Positions 1-8,100 are shown, numbered from the stretch's first letter. The stretch is 64,000 bases of DNA from Vagococcus fluvialis bH819 (GCF_900163795.1 NZ_FWFD01000003.1:1-64000); one strand, 5' to 3'. The notes: generated by a model not told the origin, from the letters alone. Made by a program: numbers and translations.

Positions 1-120
1 AGTGATGAAAAAGGCGTTTAGCTCCAAGCAACTGGAGTGAATACTAAACAATCCATGCTTTTCGGATTGATTAGTATTTGCGAAGTTGCCGTAGGAGCTG
101 TCTTTTGAATCCAGACTACA
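1..120 (+). repeat. Intergenic stem-loop repeat, copy R1
   Basis: This is a two-level hairpin. The outer arms are AGCTCC and CAACT at about 21-33, pairing with AGTTG and GGAGCT at about 84-99. The inner hairpin at 40-78 has AATACTAA pairing with TTAGTATT and CAATCC pairing with GGATTG around the loop ATGCTTTTC. The 5' end is probably cut by the window edge. The copy is followed head-to-tail by R2. It probably lies after the stop codon of a plus-strand gene outside the window, which is inference. Confidence 0.8.
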
Positions 121-243
121 TTAGAGTGAATAAAAAATCGTTTTGCTCTGAGTAACTGGAGGAAACCAGAAACAATCCATGCTTTTCGGATTGATTCTGG
201 TTTTTGAAGTTACCGAAAGAGCAGATTTTTTATTCCAGACTAC
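121..243 (+). repeat. Intergenic stem-loop repeat, copy R2
   Basis: This copy has the same architecture as R1, in tandem. The inner hairpin at about 163-203 pairs AAACCAGAA with TTCTGGTTT and CAATCC with GGATTG around the same ATGCTTTTC loop. The distal arm differs in sequence from R1 but remains fully complementary, so the structure rather than the sequence is conserved. The copy ends in CCAGACTACA, the same junction sequence that ends R1. Confidence 0.8.
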
Positions 244-320
244 ACAGCGTGATGAAAAAATCGTTTTGCTCCAAGCAACTGAAGGATGACTTTTAATCGA
301 AGTCATCCTCTTTATTTTTA
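244..320 (+). terminator. Degenerate repeat R3 ending in a rho-independent terminator
   Basis: The start of the repeat (GTGATGAAAAAATCG, then GCTCCAAGCAACTG) is present at about 249-281. The inner hairpin is replaced by GGATGACTT (284-292) pairing with AAGTCATCC (300-308), followed by a T-rich run to 320. This is a good intrinsic terminator for a plus-strand gene upstream of the window. Together R1-R3 fill the 368 bases before the first gene. Confidence 0.7.
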
Positions 321-368
321 TTCAAACTATGCTACAATGCCATTATGATTAAAGAAAGGATGTTTTCC

Positions 369-1214
369 ATGACATTATCTGTTTATGTCGCAAGTGCCTT
401 CAGTAAAAACAACCAAGGTGGTAATAAGGCCGGTGTAGTGTTAAACCAAGATAACTTAACCACCACTCAAAAAATGGCAATTGCTAAACAACTTGGTTAT
501 GCTGAAACAGCTTTTATCACAGAATCTAGCCAAGCTGATTTTAAAATAGAATATTTTACGCCAAAAGAGGAAGTTGATTTATGTGGACATGCCACAATTG
601 GTTCATTTGCGATTCTGATGCACCTTAATCAACTAACCAAAAATAACTACACTATCGAAACCAAAAGCGGTGTTCTTTCAATTACTATTAAAAATGATGA
701 AATTTTTATGGAACAAAACAAGCCTAGTTTTTACGAAAAAATTGAGCCACAAGATTTTGATGCTTGTTTTGATTTAGAAGCAATCAATAATGATTACCCT
801 ATTCAAATTGTTTCGACTGGGCTAAAAGATATTTTAATTCCGATTAAAAGTAATAACGCTCTCCATGAATTAGCTCCTGATTTTGACCAAATCAAAAAAA
901 TTAGTGAAACCTATGATGTAGTTGGCACTCATCTCTTTATGCTGGAAGACGACCGGATTATCTGTCGTAATTTTGCCCCACTTTATGATATCGACGAAGA
1001 ATCTGCAACTGGGACTTCTAATGCGGCATTGGCTTCTTATTTGTATGAGTATGATTTTTTACGCCATGACAATTACGTCTTTGAACAAGGCTATGCTCTG
1101 GATTCTCCTTCTGAAATTTTGGTTCGAATTGAGGCAAATACGGAACATCAAGTGGAGAAAGTTTTTGTTGGTGGACGTGGATATTTTAGTGAGATTAGAG
1201 AGTTGGAGATATAA
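369..1214 (+). CDS. PhzF-family isomerase-like protein
   Basis: This is a cytoplasmic protein of the PhzF/DapF-like fold, a family that includes the phenazine-pathway isomerase PhzF and many enzymes of unknown substrate. Family hallmarks are visible: AETAFI near the N-terminus, which carries the catalytic Glu of the family, EVDLCGHATIG about 70-80 residues in, and a GTSNAAL segment in the C-terminal half. The length of 281 aa is typical. The ATG at 369 is chosen because AAAGAAAGGA (351-360) lies 8 bases before it; an earlier in-frame ATG at 345 has no ribosome site. A plausible -10 (TACAAT, 332-337) sits just upstream. No phenazine genes are nearby, so the real substrate is unknown. Confidence 0.88.
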   Translation: MTLSVYVASAFSKNNQGGNKAGVVLNQDNLTTTQKMAIAKQLGYAETAFITESSQADFKIEYFTPKEEVDLCGHATIGSFAILMHLNQLTKNNYTIETKSGVLSITIKNDEIFMEQNKPSFYEKIEPQDFDACFDLEAINNDYPIQIVSTGLKDILIPIKSNNALHELAPDFDQIKKISETYDVVGTHLFMLEDDRIICRNFAPLYDIDEESATGTSNAALASYLYEYDFLRHDNYVFEQGYALDSPSEILVRIEANTEHQVEKVFVGGRGYFSEIRELEI

Positions 1215-1216
1215 CC

Positions 1217-1254
1217 AAAAAAGCCTGTGATAACTTTAATCACAGGCCTTTTTT
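1217..1254. terminator. Bidirectional terminator
   Basis: AAAAAAGCCTGTGAT pairs with ATCACAGGCCTTTTTT around a short loop. It lies between two convergent genes and has A and T tracts on both sides, so it can serve both strands. Confidence 0.9.
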
Positions 1255-1257
1255 GCT

Positions 1258-1608
1258 TTAATTAAAAAAATTTGAGATTGTTACCACATCTAAATCTAGT
1301 TCCATGTTAAGATTTAACATTTGACTGTTAAAATTCAAGCTATCATCTGCAATCCGAATTGTTTTACCTAAACCTTGACACACGCCCATTTCAAAATAGC
1401 TAGACTGATCCAATTCTCCCATTAAATAAATCACATCGGCTTTTTCTAAATAATTTTTAAGTTCTTTAATATCTTTGAAATCACCAGTTCTTTTCACTTC
1501 AACTTCATCATCAAGAAAATAACCATAAGCACCTTCTGTGAGATAATCTAGATTTAAAAGAATTGGCTGATTTAATTCTGGATTTGGTTCGATAAAATAT
1601 AGTTTCAT
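1258..1608 (-). CDS. Hypothetical protein, possibly nucleoside deoxyribosyltransferase-like
   Basis: This small soluble protein of about 116 aa is not firmly recognised. The segment ADVIYLMGELDQSS, followed by EMGVCQGLGKTIRI, resembles the C-terminal half of nucleoside 2-deoxyribosyltransferase-like Rossmann proteins, where a Glu-Gly/Ala pair precedes a hydrophobic strand. This is a weak pattern match, not a family assignment. The ATG at 1608 is preferred over upstream GTG codons because AAGTGGG lies 7 bases before it. It is transcribed convergently with the PhzF gene, and nothing in the neighbourhood suggests a pathway. Confidence 0.6.
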   Translation of the reverse strand: MKLYFIEPNPELNQPILLNLDYLTEGAYGYFLDDEVEVKRTGDFKDIKELKNYLEKADVIYLMGELDQSSYFEMGVCQGLGKTIRIADDSLNFNSQMLNLNMELDLDVVTISNFFN

Positions 1609-1651
1609 TTTCACACCCACTTATCACTTGTTAATTTAAGTGTACACTATC

Positions 1652-2017
1652 TCACTCTAATTTAAAATCAACTTCCCCCACTGCCCGTTTACCCGCTACT
1701 GCAAACGTGTATTCACCCGCTTTATCTGCTTTAAAATCAAACTCATCTTTTTCTTTTTTGTACTCTTTACTAAAAACTTCTTCTTTATCTTTTTTTGATG
1801 TTACTTTAATCATTATTTTTCCTCGAGTGTTATTGACTTTGCAACGAACAACATCCCCTTTTTCCAAGGTTAAATCCCTGGAATCCGACATATTTAAAAC
1901 TTCATATGATAATTTAAAATAGTCTTCTCCACCTTGACTACTACCAACAAACTTACTCATATAGACACAACCAGTTAAAGTAAATAACAACACTAAACAT
2001 AAGACAAATTTTTTCAT
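1652..2017 (-). CDS. Small putative lipoprotein
   Basis: The 121-aa product has a typical lipoprotein signal: MKK, a hydrophobic run and the lipobox LTGC at about residues 14-17. It should therefore be anchored to the outer face of the membrane. The mature part is rich in Lys, Glu and Asp and ends in a beta-rich segment (DKAGEYTFAVAGK), as in small Ig-like extracellular domains. No enzymatic motif is seen. It is monocistronic, and its function is unknown. Confidence 0.75.
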   Translation of the reverse strand: MKKFVLCLVLLFTLTGCVYMSKFVGSSQGGEDYFKLSYEVLNMSDSRDLTLEKGDVVRCKVNNTRGKIMIKVTSKKDKEEVFSKEYKKEKDEFDFKADKAGEYTFAVAGKRAVGEVDFKLE

Positions 2018-2171
2018 TTCTATTCTCCTTTCTTACCCTAAGTCTTTTTCTTTATTATAACACTTCTCTCTTTTTATATTCACTATACATAAAATTGTCT
2101 ATTTACTTCTTCCTCCTACCCTTTTCCTCCATCTTGTATTATACTAAGCTTCATAAAGGACGTGATTAAAA

Positions 2172-3038
2172 ATGAAGGAAAAAAAACCATTTCATATTAA
2201 CGGGTATCTTGGTTTATTAATTTTATTAGCAATGATTCTTGCTGGTGGGTATTTATTTTATCTAACAGTCATCAATGAAACAATTAGCACCGCTATTTTT
2301 GGCTCTATCATTTGGATTATCTCAGGCTTATTTATTAGCTCTCTAACGATTGTTAGCCCTAATGAAGCCAAAGCGATTCTCTTTTTCGGTAAATACTTAG
2401 GTACCATTAAAGAAAATGGTTTATTCATCACAACACCATTAACACAAAAAATTTCTCTTTCTTTAAGAGTGCGCAACTTTAATACTGCTTTGTTGAAAGT
2501 AAATGATTCAGATGGAAACCCGATTGAGATTTCTGCCGTTGTGGTGTTTAAAGTGGTTGATTCATCTAAAGCTTTATTTGCAGTAGATAACTACCGTGAT
2601 TTTGTGGCCATTCAAAGTGAAACTGCTTTAAGACATATCGCCTCTCAATACCCATATGACACCTTTGAAGATCAAGATATTACGTTACGTGGAAATACTT
2701 CAGAAGTTTCTGAAAAATTAAAAATAGAACTAGAAGAACGTTTGGAAATTGCTGGAGTGGAAGTCATTGAAACACGCTTAAATCACTTAGCTTATGCCAC
2801 TGAAATTGCGAGTGCCATGCTGCAACGTCAACAAGCTAGAGCGATTCTTTCTGCCCGTCAAACCATTGTTGAAGGGGCTGTTTCTATGACACAAATGGCT
2901 TTAGAACAAATCGAAAATGGACAAGACATTCAATTTACAGATGATCGTCGGGTTCAATTAATCAACAACTTACTCGTTTCAATTATTACAGATAAAGGCA
3001 CACAACCTGTGATTAATACAGGAGACGTGAAAGATTGA
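2172..3038 (+). CDS. SPFH/Band 7 (stomatin-prohibitin-like) membrane protein
   Basis: Two hydrophobic segments in the first 60 residues are followed by the SPFH core (NEAKAILFFGKYLGT, then LRVRNFNTALLKVNDSDGNP) and an Ala/Glu/Gln-rich coiled-coil stretch (LQRQQARAILSARQTIVEGA) typical of flotillin/stomatin relatives. Such proteins oligomerise in the inner leaflet and organise membrane domains or act with proteases. The 288-aa length fits the bacterial HflK/stomatin-like group. Its stop codon overlaps the start of the next gene (TGATG), so the two are translationally coupled. Confidence 0.85.
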   Translation: MKEKKPFHINGYLGLLILLAMILAGGYLFYLTVINETISTAIFGSIIWIISGLFISSLTIVSPNEAKAILFFGKYLGTIKENGLFITTPLTQKISLSLRVRNFNTALLKVNDSDGNPIEISAVVVFKVVDSSKALFAVDNYRDFVAIQSETALRHIASQYPYDTFEDQDITLRGNTSEVSEKLKIELEERLEIAGVEVIETRLNHLAYATEIASAMLQRQQARAILSARQTIVEGAVSMTQMALEQIENGQDIQFTDDRRVQLINNLLVSIITDKGTQPVINTGDVKD

Positions 3039-3601
3039 TGAAAGAAGATTCGACGATGCCTTCCATTGATCAGGTGGGCAAACAGATTCGCAAACTAAGA
3101 AAAGAACAACAATTAACGATTGAGCAACTCGCTCAACAGTCAGAAGTTAGCGGTATTACCATTAGTAATATTGAAAATGGTCGCTCTAACCCAACTTTAA
3201 ATATTCTTTGGAAGTTAACCGAAGCTCTAAATATTCCCTTAACAACTATTTTAGGCTACTCCAATGAAACAAATACAATCTCTAAATCATCTAATGCTTA
3301 CTTCGTCAATGATTTAGAGAAAGGTTGGGTTGTTCAACCTTTGTTTCAAGAAGACAATGTAGATATTTTCAGAGTCTGCATAAAAGCTCACTCTGCTAAG
3401 AAACAAGAATATCAATCCAAAGATTCAACTGAAATCATTACTGTTATGAATGGTAAACTGACATTAATCGTTGGCAAAAAAACCTATTACCTAGAGACTT
3501 TCGATAGTATTAACTTTGATGCTGATTGTTCTCATGAATATATCAATGATACTGACGAAGATCTTTTTATCAATGTAGTTGTAAAATATAAAAACATATA
3601 A
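3038..3601 (+). CDS. XRE-family regulator with C-terminal cupin domain
   Basis: Residues 10-65 form a Cro/CI-type helix-turn-helix (QLAQQSEVSGITISNIENGRSNPTL, recognised by its spacing). The C-terminal about 70 residues form a small cupin barrel (HSAKKQEYQSKDSTEIITV, then FDADCSHEYIND). This HTH-cupin architecture is common in regulators that sense a small ligand and control a neighbouring transporter or catabolic gene. The ATG overlaps the SPFH stop. The MFS exporter begins 52 bases downstream behind a strong terminator, so it is a candidate target rather than a co-transcribed partner. Confidence 0.88.
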   Translation: MKEDSTMPSIDQVGKQIRKLRKEQQLTIEQLAQQSEVSGITISNIENGRSNPTLNILWKLTEALNIPLTTILGYSNETNTISKSSNAYFVNDLEKGWVVQPLFQEDNVDIFRVCIKAHSAKKQEYQSKDSTEIITVMNGKLTLIVGKKTYYLETFDSINFDADCSHEYINDTDEDLFINVVVKYKNI

Positions 3602-3638
3602 TATAATATGGTTTGTCCATATTATATTATATGTTTTT
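3591..3638 (+). terminator. Strong AT-rich terminator
   Basis: A nearly perfect 20-bp inverted repeat (ACATATAATATAATATGG against its complement, 5-base loop) ends in TTTTTTT. It starts inside the last codons of the cupin regulator and ends 15 bases before the MFS gene start. Confidence 0.9.
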
Positions 3639-3653
3639 TTAGAAAGGATTTTT

Positions 3654-4820
3654 ATGAAAAAGAAAATTGATTATATATTATTATTAGGAATTATTTTGGT
3701 GGCAACTAATTTAAGGGCACCCATTACCTCAGTTGGCCCTTTATCTGGTCTAATTTCAAAGGAACTATCTCTATCAGGAGCGCAAGCTGGACTTATTACA
3801 ACGATTCCCTTACTATCCTTTGCTTTGATTTCTCCTTTGGCACCAAAATTTGCGAAACGATTCGGAATGGAGAGGACGATTTTTGCTTCTTTAATTTTAT
3901 TAATTATTGGAATGAGTATTCGTTATGTTCCCTCAATCCCAACTTTATTTTTAGGAACCATGGTACTAGGATGCGCCATTGCGGTGTCTAACGTCTTACT
4001 TCCTGGACTGGTTAAAAAGGAATTTTATCAACAAGGTGGACTGGTCACCGGTCTTTACTCTGTCAGTATGAGTTTAAGTGGGGCAATTGCTTCTGGCGTT
4101 AGTATTCCTTTGGTGAACAATTTTGGTTTAAGTTGGAACCAAGCTTTAAGTTTATGGGCACTTTTAGCTTGCGTGGCTTTTCTAGGTTGGTTACCACAAG
4201 TGAAGAAAAAACAAGTGATCGCTACGACCCAACACACTGAAACGGAAGTAAATCTTTGGAAATCTCCTCTTGCTTGGTCAGTTACACTATTTATGGGGAT
4301 TCAATCCTTAATTTTTTACGTTTTAGTGGCATGGCTACCCACCATGTTAATCAGTCAAGGCATGCCTACTGGAAAAGCAGGCGGCATGCTTTCATTATTA
4401 CAAGTAACACTCCTTCCCGTGTCCTTTATTATGCCAATGGTGATTGAAAAAAGAGACAATCAACGCTCACTTGCGGTTTTATCTTTTGTGTTATTCTTTT
4501 TAGGAATTGGCGGCTTAATGTTTACTCAAACTCTGATTATCGGTGCCTCTGTTATTGGTATCGGCATCGCTGGTGGGGTTGCCTTTAGTCTTTCCATGAT
4601 GTTCTTTAATCTTAGAACATCAAGTGCTGGTGAAGCGTCCGAATTATCTGGCATGGCTCAATCTGTGGGTTACTTGTTAGCCGCAACAGGTCCTTTCCTC
4701 TTTGGACTACTTCATGACACGACAAATAATTGGCACGTTCCTTTGTACTTGTTACTTGGATTTACAGTCGTTTTATTATTTGTAGGTTTGAAAGCAGGGA
4801 AAAGAGAAGTTGTGAAATAA
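3654..4820 (+). CDS. MFS transporter, CynX/NimT family
   Basis: The 388-aa, very hydrophobic protein has about 12 predicted membrane helices. The N-terminal NLRAPITSVGPL is the hallmark of the CynX/NimT branch (cyanate or nitroimidazole transporters, and YycB in Bacillus). A polar loop near residue 190 (QVKKKQVIATTQHTETEV) separates the two six-helix halves. The substrate cannot be read from sequence. AGAAAGGA precedes the ATG. The gene is separated from the cupin regulator by a terminator and followed at once by repeat R4. Confidence 0.85.
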   Translation: MKKKIDYILLLGIILVATNLRAPITSVGPLSGLISKELSLSGAQAGLITTIPLLSFALISPLAPKFAKRFGMERTIFASLILLIIGMSIRYVPSIPTLFLGTMVLGCAIAVSNVLLPGLVKKEFYQQGGLVTGLYSVSMSLSGAIASGVSIPLVNNFGLSWNQALSLWALLACVAFLGWLPQVKKKQVIATTQHTETEVNLWKSPLAWSVTLFMGIQSLIFYVLVAWLPTMLISQGMPTGKAGGMLSLLQVTLLPVSFIMPMVIEKRDNQRSLAVLSFVLFFLGIGGLMFTQTLIIGASVIGIGIAGGVAFSLSMMFFNLRTSSAGEASELSGMAQSVGYLLAATGPFLFGLLHDTTNNWHVPLYLLLGFTVVLLFVGLKAGKREVVK

Positions 4821-4821
4821 G

Positions 4822-4880
4822 GTGGGAAAAAAGTCGTTTTGCCTCCAGTTGCCGTGGGAGCAGACTTTTTATCCCCCGTC
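4822..4880 (+). repeat. Stem-loop repeat R4, internally deleted
   Basis: Only the outer stem of the R-family remains: GTCGTTTTGCCTCC pairs across a short loop with GGGAGCAGACTTTTT. The inner hairpin is missing. It starts 2 bases after the MFS stop codon, in the sense orientation. Confidence 0.65.
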
Positions 4881-4950
4881 TATGTAAATTATACACTTTT
4901 CATCAACCCATGATATAATTAAATCAATAAAAGAAAAGGATGTGACCACT

Positions 4951-5070
4951 ATGACTTTACTATTAATTTTAATTGCTGTAGTCGGTTTTGGCCTTTACCT
5001 ATGGAACGCTTCAAATATTGATCAAATACTTTCATTTTGGGTTGATAAGGATAAAGATAAAAAAGAATAA
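4951..5070 (+). CDS. Small single-pass membrane protein, 39 aa
   Basis: The ORF has ATG at 4951, AAAAGGA 10 bases upstream and a possible TATAAT box at 4914-4919. The product starts with a hydrophobic helix (LLLILIAVVGFGLYLW) and ends with a very charged tail (DKDKDKKE). A good terminator follows 5 bases after the stop. This self-contained promoter-RBS-terminator unit supports a real small protein. No function can be assigned. Confidence 0.6.
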   Translation: MTLLLILIAVVGFGLYLWNASNIDQILSFWVDKDKDKKE

Positions 5071-5074
5071 ATAA

Positions 5075-5114
5075 AAAGATGGGACTGTGACATAAGTGCG
5101 TCACAGTCCCTTTA
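5075..5114 (+). terminator. Terminator after the 39-aa gene
   Basis: GGGACTGTGAC pairs perfectly with GTCACAGTCCC around an 8-base loop, flanked by A-rich and T-rich sequence. Confidence 0.8.
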
Positions 5115-5119
5115 CAAAC

Positions 5120-5243
5120 TAAACGGTGTCACAAAAGTAGCTTCTTCGGAAATAGGCCGAAAATCACAAAAATTTGAAAAGCAATTTTCGTGATTTCCTT
5201 CTTATTTCTTGAAGCTGAACACTTCTGTTACAACCTCTCTTTT
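5120..5243 (-). repeat. Stem-loop repeat R5, AGCTTC subtype
   Basis: Read on the minus strand, it begins shortly after the GH84 stop. The outer arms are AGCTTC and GAAGCT. The inner stem is AAATCAC plus an A/T tract against its complement around a TGCTTTTC-like loop. The loop motif and architecture match the R1 type, although the arms differ in sequence. Confidence 0.65.
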
Positions 5244-5246
5244 ATT

Positions 5247-6860
5247 TTATCCCAAATACCCCATCACCAAATCTGTTCCAATTCGGTAATTTGATTGTTG
5301 GCACACTTCTTTTAATTCTTCTACTTTCACCTTATCAGAGGCCAATACAGCTTGCCATAACTCAAAGTCTAGTTTTGCTCGTTCAAACCAAGGAGCACCT
5401 TCCTTAATCATTGGATGATTCTCTAATTCCAATAATTTCTCAATTGCGACATTTAACTCAATCAACCACTCAGATAGTTTATTTTTATCTTTCATCTCAA
5501 GAGCTTGTTCCATCTCAAAACTGCACACATTAAGGGTATGTCGGTTATGGTTATGCTTCAAGAAAACTTGTACAGCTTCTAAATATTCTTCATCAAATGA
5601 CTGCTTCAAACTTTCTAACCAGACTGTTGCTTGATTGAAAGAGCTGACTTGCCATAAGTAACGAGCAGAGTGATTGATCGTGATTTTAGACCATTCCCAC
5701 TGTGCCATTGGATTTAAAACAATTCCTCTAACGTGATATTTTTCGTCTGCTAAAAACTTAGAACGATTAGAATAAGGACTTAAAAATAGGCGCTCATCAT
5801 CTTTTTCAAAATCATTCACTGGCACATTGTCCCAAATAATGATTTCACGTTGATAAACTGCTGCCATTTTTTGAATATCCTCATGACTAATTCTAGCAGC
5901 TAATGTACTTGGACCTGTCCAGAATAATGGGATATGTGGTTTTAGATTGGCATTCAGTATTTCCAAATACTCTGCATCATGATGATTGTCATATTCTGTT
6001 GGACAAGCCACCAACTGATAGTTAGCCAGTTCCCCACGTAAGAATTCATCCACTTGATTCACAATATAGGCATGAGCTTTGGCACTTGTTCCAAATTTTA
6101 TTTTCGCTTGTCCTTTTAAAATGTAATCGATATCATCTAGAAGCAACCCGAAATGATTAATTCCTAAGTCAATCATCTGACGTAATTTAGTAAATAAGAC
6201 TTCTAGTTCTGACTGTTTCAAGTAATCAATATCGTTTCCTGGGCTAATCATGTACCAAAAATCGATTTTTTTCTCTTCTGCTGTTTTAAGTAAATTTTTA
6301 AATTCATTCAAATAATTTTCTGGATATAATTCACGCCATAATTTACGTTGATACTCATCATCTTTTGGGGCATACATGTATGTATTCATTTGATTTTCAG
6401 CTAGTAATTGGATACAATCTTGACGATTCTCCCACGTCCAAGGCACTCCGTAAAAACCTTCAATAATTCCACGCATTTCAAATGACGGAGTGTGAGTGAT
6501 TTGACCATGTTTCACTAAAATACCCTTTTCTTTTTTTACCAGCATCTCAACTAGAGCTTTTTGAGCGTAATCAAAGCCACGTCTTGTTTTTGTAGCAATG
6601 GTAATCACTTTATCTGAACCAATTTTCAAACTAAAGCTATCATGAGTTAATTCTCGATCATAAACATGTTTCAAGGTGAAATCGAAGGCTGTGTCAACGT
6701 CATTATTTTGCCATGTCACATAGTCACTAAATAATTCCTCATCAATCACGGCTTGATAGGTTTCAAATCGGAAAAAATAGCCTTCAAAACGAATCACTAT
6801 TTTTTCCTTTTCTACATAAGAATACTCTCTATCTATCATTACTTCATCATAATACAACAT
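5247..6860 (-). CDS. GH84 beta-N-acetylhexosaminidase (O-GlcNAcase/NagJ-like)
   Basis: This glycoside hydrolase family 84 enzyme is expected to remove terminal beta-GlcNAc by substrate-assisted catalysis. The family core is clear: RGIIEGFYGVPW at about residue 140, YMYAPKDD at about 170, and the catalytic Asp pair in FGLLLDDID at about 240. An N-terminal alpha/beta domain of about 130 residues precedes the barrel and a helical domain follows. There is no signal peptide or anchor, so the enzyme is probably cytoplasmic, unlike secreted NagJ-type toxins. The ATG at 6860 has AGGGGA about 8 bases upstream. It follows the GntR-type regulator by 13 bases on the same strand and is divergent from two mannosidases. 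Confidence 0.9.
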   Translation of the reverse strand: MLYYDEVMIDREYSYVEKEKIVIRFEGYFFRFETYQAVIDEELFSDYVTWQNNDVDTAFDFTLKHVYDRELTHDSFSLKIGSDKVITIATKTRRGFDYAQKALVEMLVKKEKGILVKHGQITHTPSFEMRGIIEGFYGVPWTWENRQDCIQLLAENQMNTYMYAPKDDEYQRKLWRELYPENYLNEFKNLLKTAEEKKIDFWYMISPGNDIDYLKQSELEVLFTKLRQMIDLGINHFGLLLDDIDYILKGQAKIKFGTSAKAHAYIVNQVDEFLRGELANYQLVACPTEYDNHHDAEYLEILNANLKPHIPLFWTGPSTLAARISHEDIQKMAAVYQREIIIWDNVPVNDFEKDDERLFLSPYSNRSKFLADEKYHVRGIVLNPMAQWEWSKITINHSARYLWQVSSFNQATVWLESLKQSFDEEYLEAVQVFLKHNHNRHTLNVCSFEMEQALEMKDKNKLSEWLIELNVAIEKLLELENHPMIKEGAPWFERAKLDFELWQAVLASDKVKVEELKEVCQQSNYRIGTDLVMGYLG

Positions 6861-6873
6861 CCAAAAACATCCC

Positions 6874-7944
6874 CTATCTTATTTTTCCACTTTCTCGCTC
6901 AATTAATTTAACTGGTAGTATGTGTTCTGAAAAATCTTTCGTTGGAAAATTAATTTGTTTCACCAGTAAATCCCCCGCAACTTTGCCCATTTTGTAAAAG
7001 TTTTGAGCAATCGTTGTCAGTGGTGGGTCCATTAAACTAGCCGCTTGAATATTATCAAAGCCAATAATCCCCACATCTTCTGGCACTTTTAAATTATGCT
7101 GTTTTAAGTAAGTCATTAAACGAATGGCAATCACATCGTTTTCAACCACTAACCCCACACTGTTTTTAGCCGTTTGTTTTGCTTTGACTTTTTCTAAAAT
7201 ATCACCAAAAAAGTCTTCTAATTCTTTGCCCCCATCATTAACTAAATGTAAGGGTTCTTGTTGGTGTTTGTACATCGTTGATAAATAACCTAAGTAACGA
7301 TCACGAACAGAAGACACATCTGCCAAACGATTGGCACTGATGAAGAAGATATCTTCAATGTCTTGTTCGATGAAATACTCCGCTGAAATCTTACCACCAG
7401 AATGATTGTCTGCTACCACTGAATCGTACTCAATCTTTTCAATAGATTTATCTAAAATCACTACAGGAATTCCTTGAACTTGGCATTTATAAAGGAAATC
7501 CAAACTGACTTGCGTGTTAATCGGATAATAAATAATTCCTGCATAATCCTGTTTCAATGTGTAGTCATTTCCTGAATTTAACCATTCATGAGGTTGCATT
7601 TGCAGCCTAAAATCAGTATCTTTAAAACTTTCTAAAATACCTTCTGCATAATTACCAAAGCCTTCATTTTGGGCAAATGGCATAATAAATAGAACCGTGT
7701 CATTTTGGTTAGTCGTTGGGACAAATTCACGTTTTTTAACAAAACTGCCCTTCCCACGCACTCGGTAAATTAGTCCTTCTGTCTCTAATTCAACTAAAGC
7801 TCGTTTTGACGTAATCCGACTGACCTCGTACATCTCAGATAATTCTAATTCTGTCGGCAGTTGGGCATCTTCTACTAATTCACCTGTGAAAATTTGTTTT
7901 TTTAAGTCTTGGTATATCTTTTTATATAAAGGTTGATTTTTCAT
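6874..7944 (-). CDS. GntR/LacI-hybrid transcriptional regulator of the glycan locus
   Basis: Residues 5-72 form a GntR-type winged helix-turn-helix (LPTELELSEMYEVSRIT, then RVRGKGSFV). The rest, from about residue 80, is a LacI-type periplasmic-binding-like sugar sensor (GIIGFDNIQAASLMDPPLTT). This AraR-like architecture is typical of local sugar-responsive repressors. The gene shares an operon with GH84 and is divergent from GH125-GH38. Three TGATATATCA palindromes lie in the 156-bp promoter region between them, so it probably represses both directions, including itself. The inducer is probably a mannose- or GlcNAc-containing sugar, which is inference from the neighbours. Confidence 0.9.
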   Translation of the reverse strand: MKNQPLYKKIYQDLKKQIFTGELVEDAQLPTELELSEMYEVSRITSKRALVELETEGLIYRVRGKGSFVKKREFVPTTNQNDTVLFIMPFAQNEGFGNYAEGILESFKDTDFRLQMQPHEWLNSGNDYTLKQDYAGIIYYPINTQVSLDFLYKCQVQGIPVVILDKSIEKIEYDSVVADNHSGGKISAEYFIEQDIEDIFFISANRLADVSSVRDRYLGYLSTMYKHQQEPLHLVNDGGKELEDFFGDILEKVKAKQTAKNSVGLVVENDVIAIRLMTYLKQHNLKVPEDVGIIGFDNIQAASLMDPPLTTIAQNFYKMGKVAGDLLVKQINFPTKDFSEHILPVKLIERESGKIR

Positions 7945-7974
7945 TTTTCATCCATCCAGTTCTCTTCTTTTCTC

Positions 7975-7986
7975 ATGATATATCAT
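7975..7986. promoter_or_regulatory. Operator palindrome 1
   Basis: The perfect palindrome ATGATATATCAT lies 31 bases upstream of the regulator start. It is one of three copies in this divergent promoter region. Confidence 0.75.
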
Positions 7987-8036
7987 ATCATATAATTTTT
8001 TCATAAAAAACATTAATTTATTACTAGACATCTATA

Positions 8037-8048
8037 ATGATATATCAT
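8037..8048. promoter_or_regulatory. Operator palindrome 2
   Basis: This is a second perfect ATGATATATCAT, 62 bases from copy 1 and 32 bases from copy 3 start to start. The latter spacing is about three helical turns, so bound regulators could face the same side of the DNA. Confidence 0.75.
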
Positions 8049-8068
8049 ATAATTCGAATTGTAAATAT

Positions 8069-8080
8069 TTGATATATCAT
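8069..8080. promoter_or_regulatory. Operator palindrome 3
   Basis: TTGATATATCAT differs from the other two copies by one edge base. It lies 6 bases before the GGAGG ribosome site (8087-8091) of GH125, a roadblock or promoter-overlapping position. Confidence 0.7.
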
Positions 8081-8100
8081 TTAATTGGAGGAAATTAATT

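Noticed and set aside
121-306. 61-aa open frame on the minus strand
   Set aside because: It lies entirely within the stem-loop repeats R2 and R3, has no ribosome site, and its codons mirror the repeated arms.
1707-1922. 71-aa plus-strand frame inside the lipoprotein gene
   Set aside because: It is an antisense shadow of a gene with a lipobox and proper start; nothing supports its translation.
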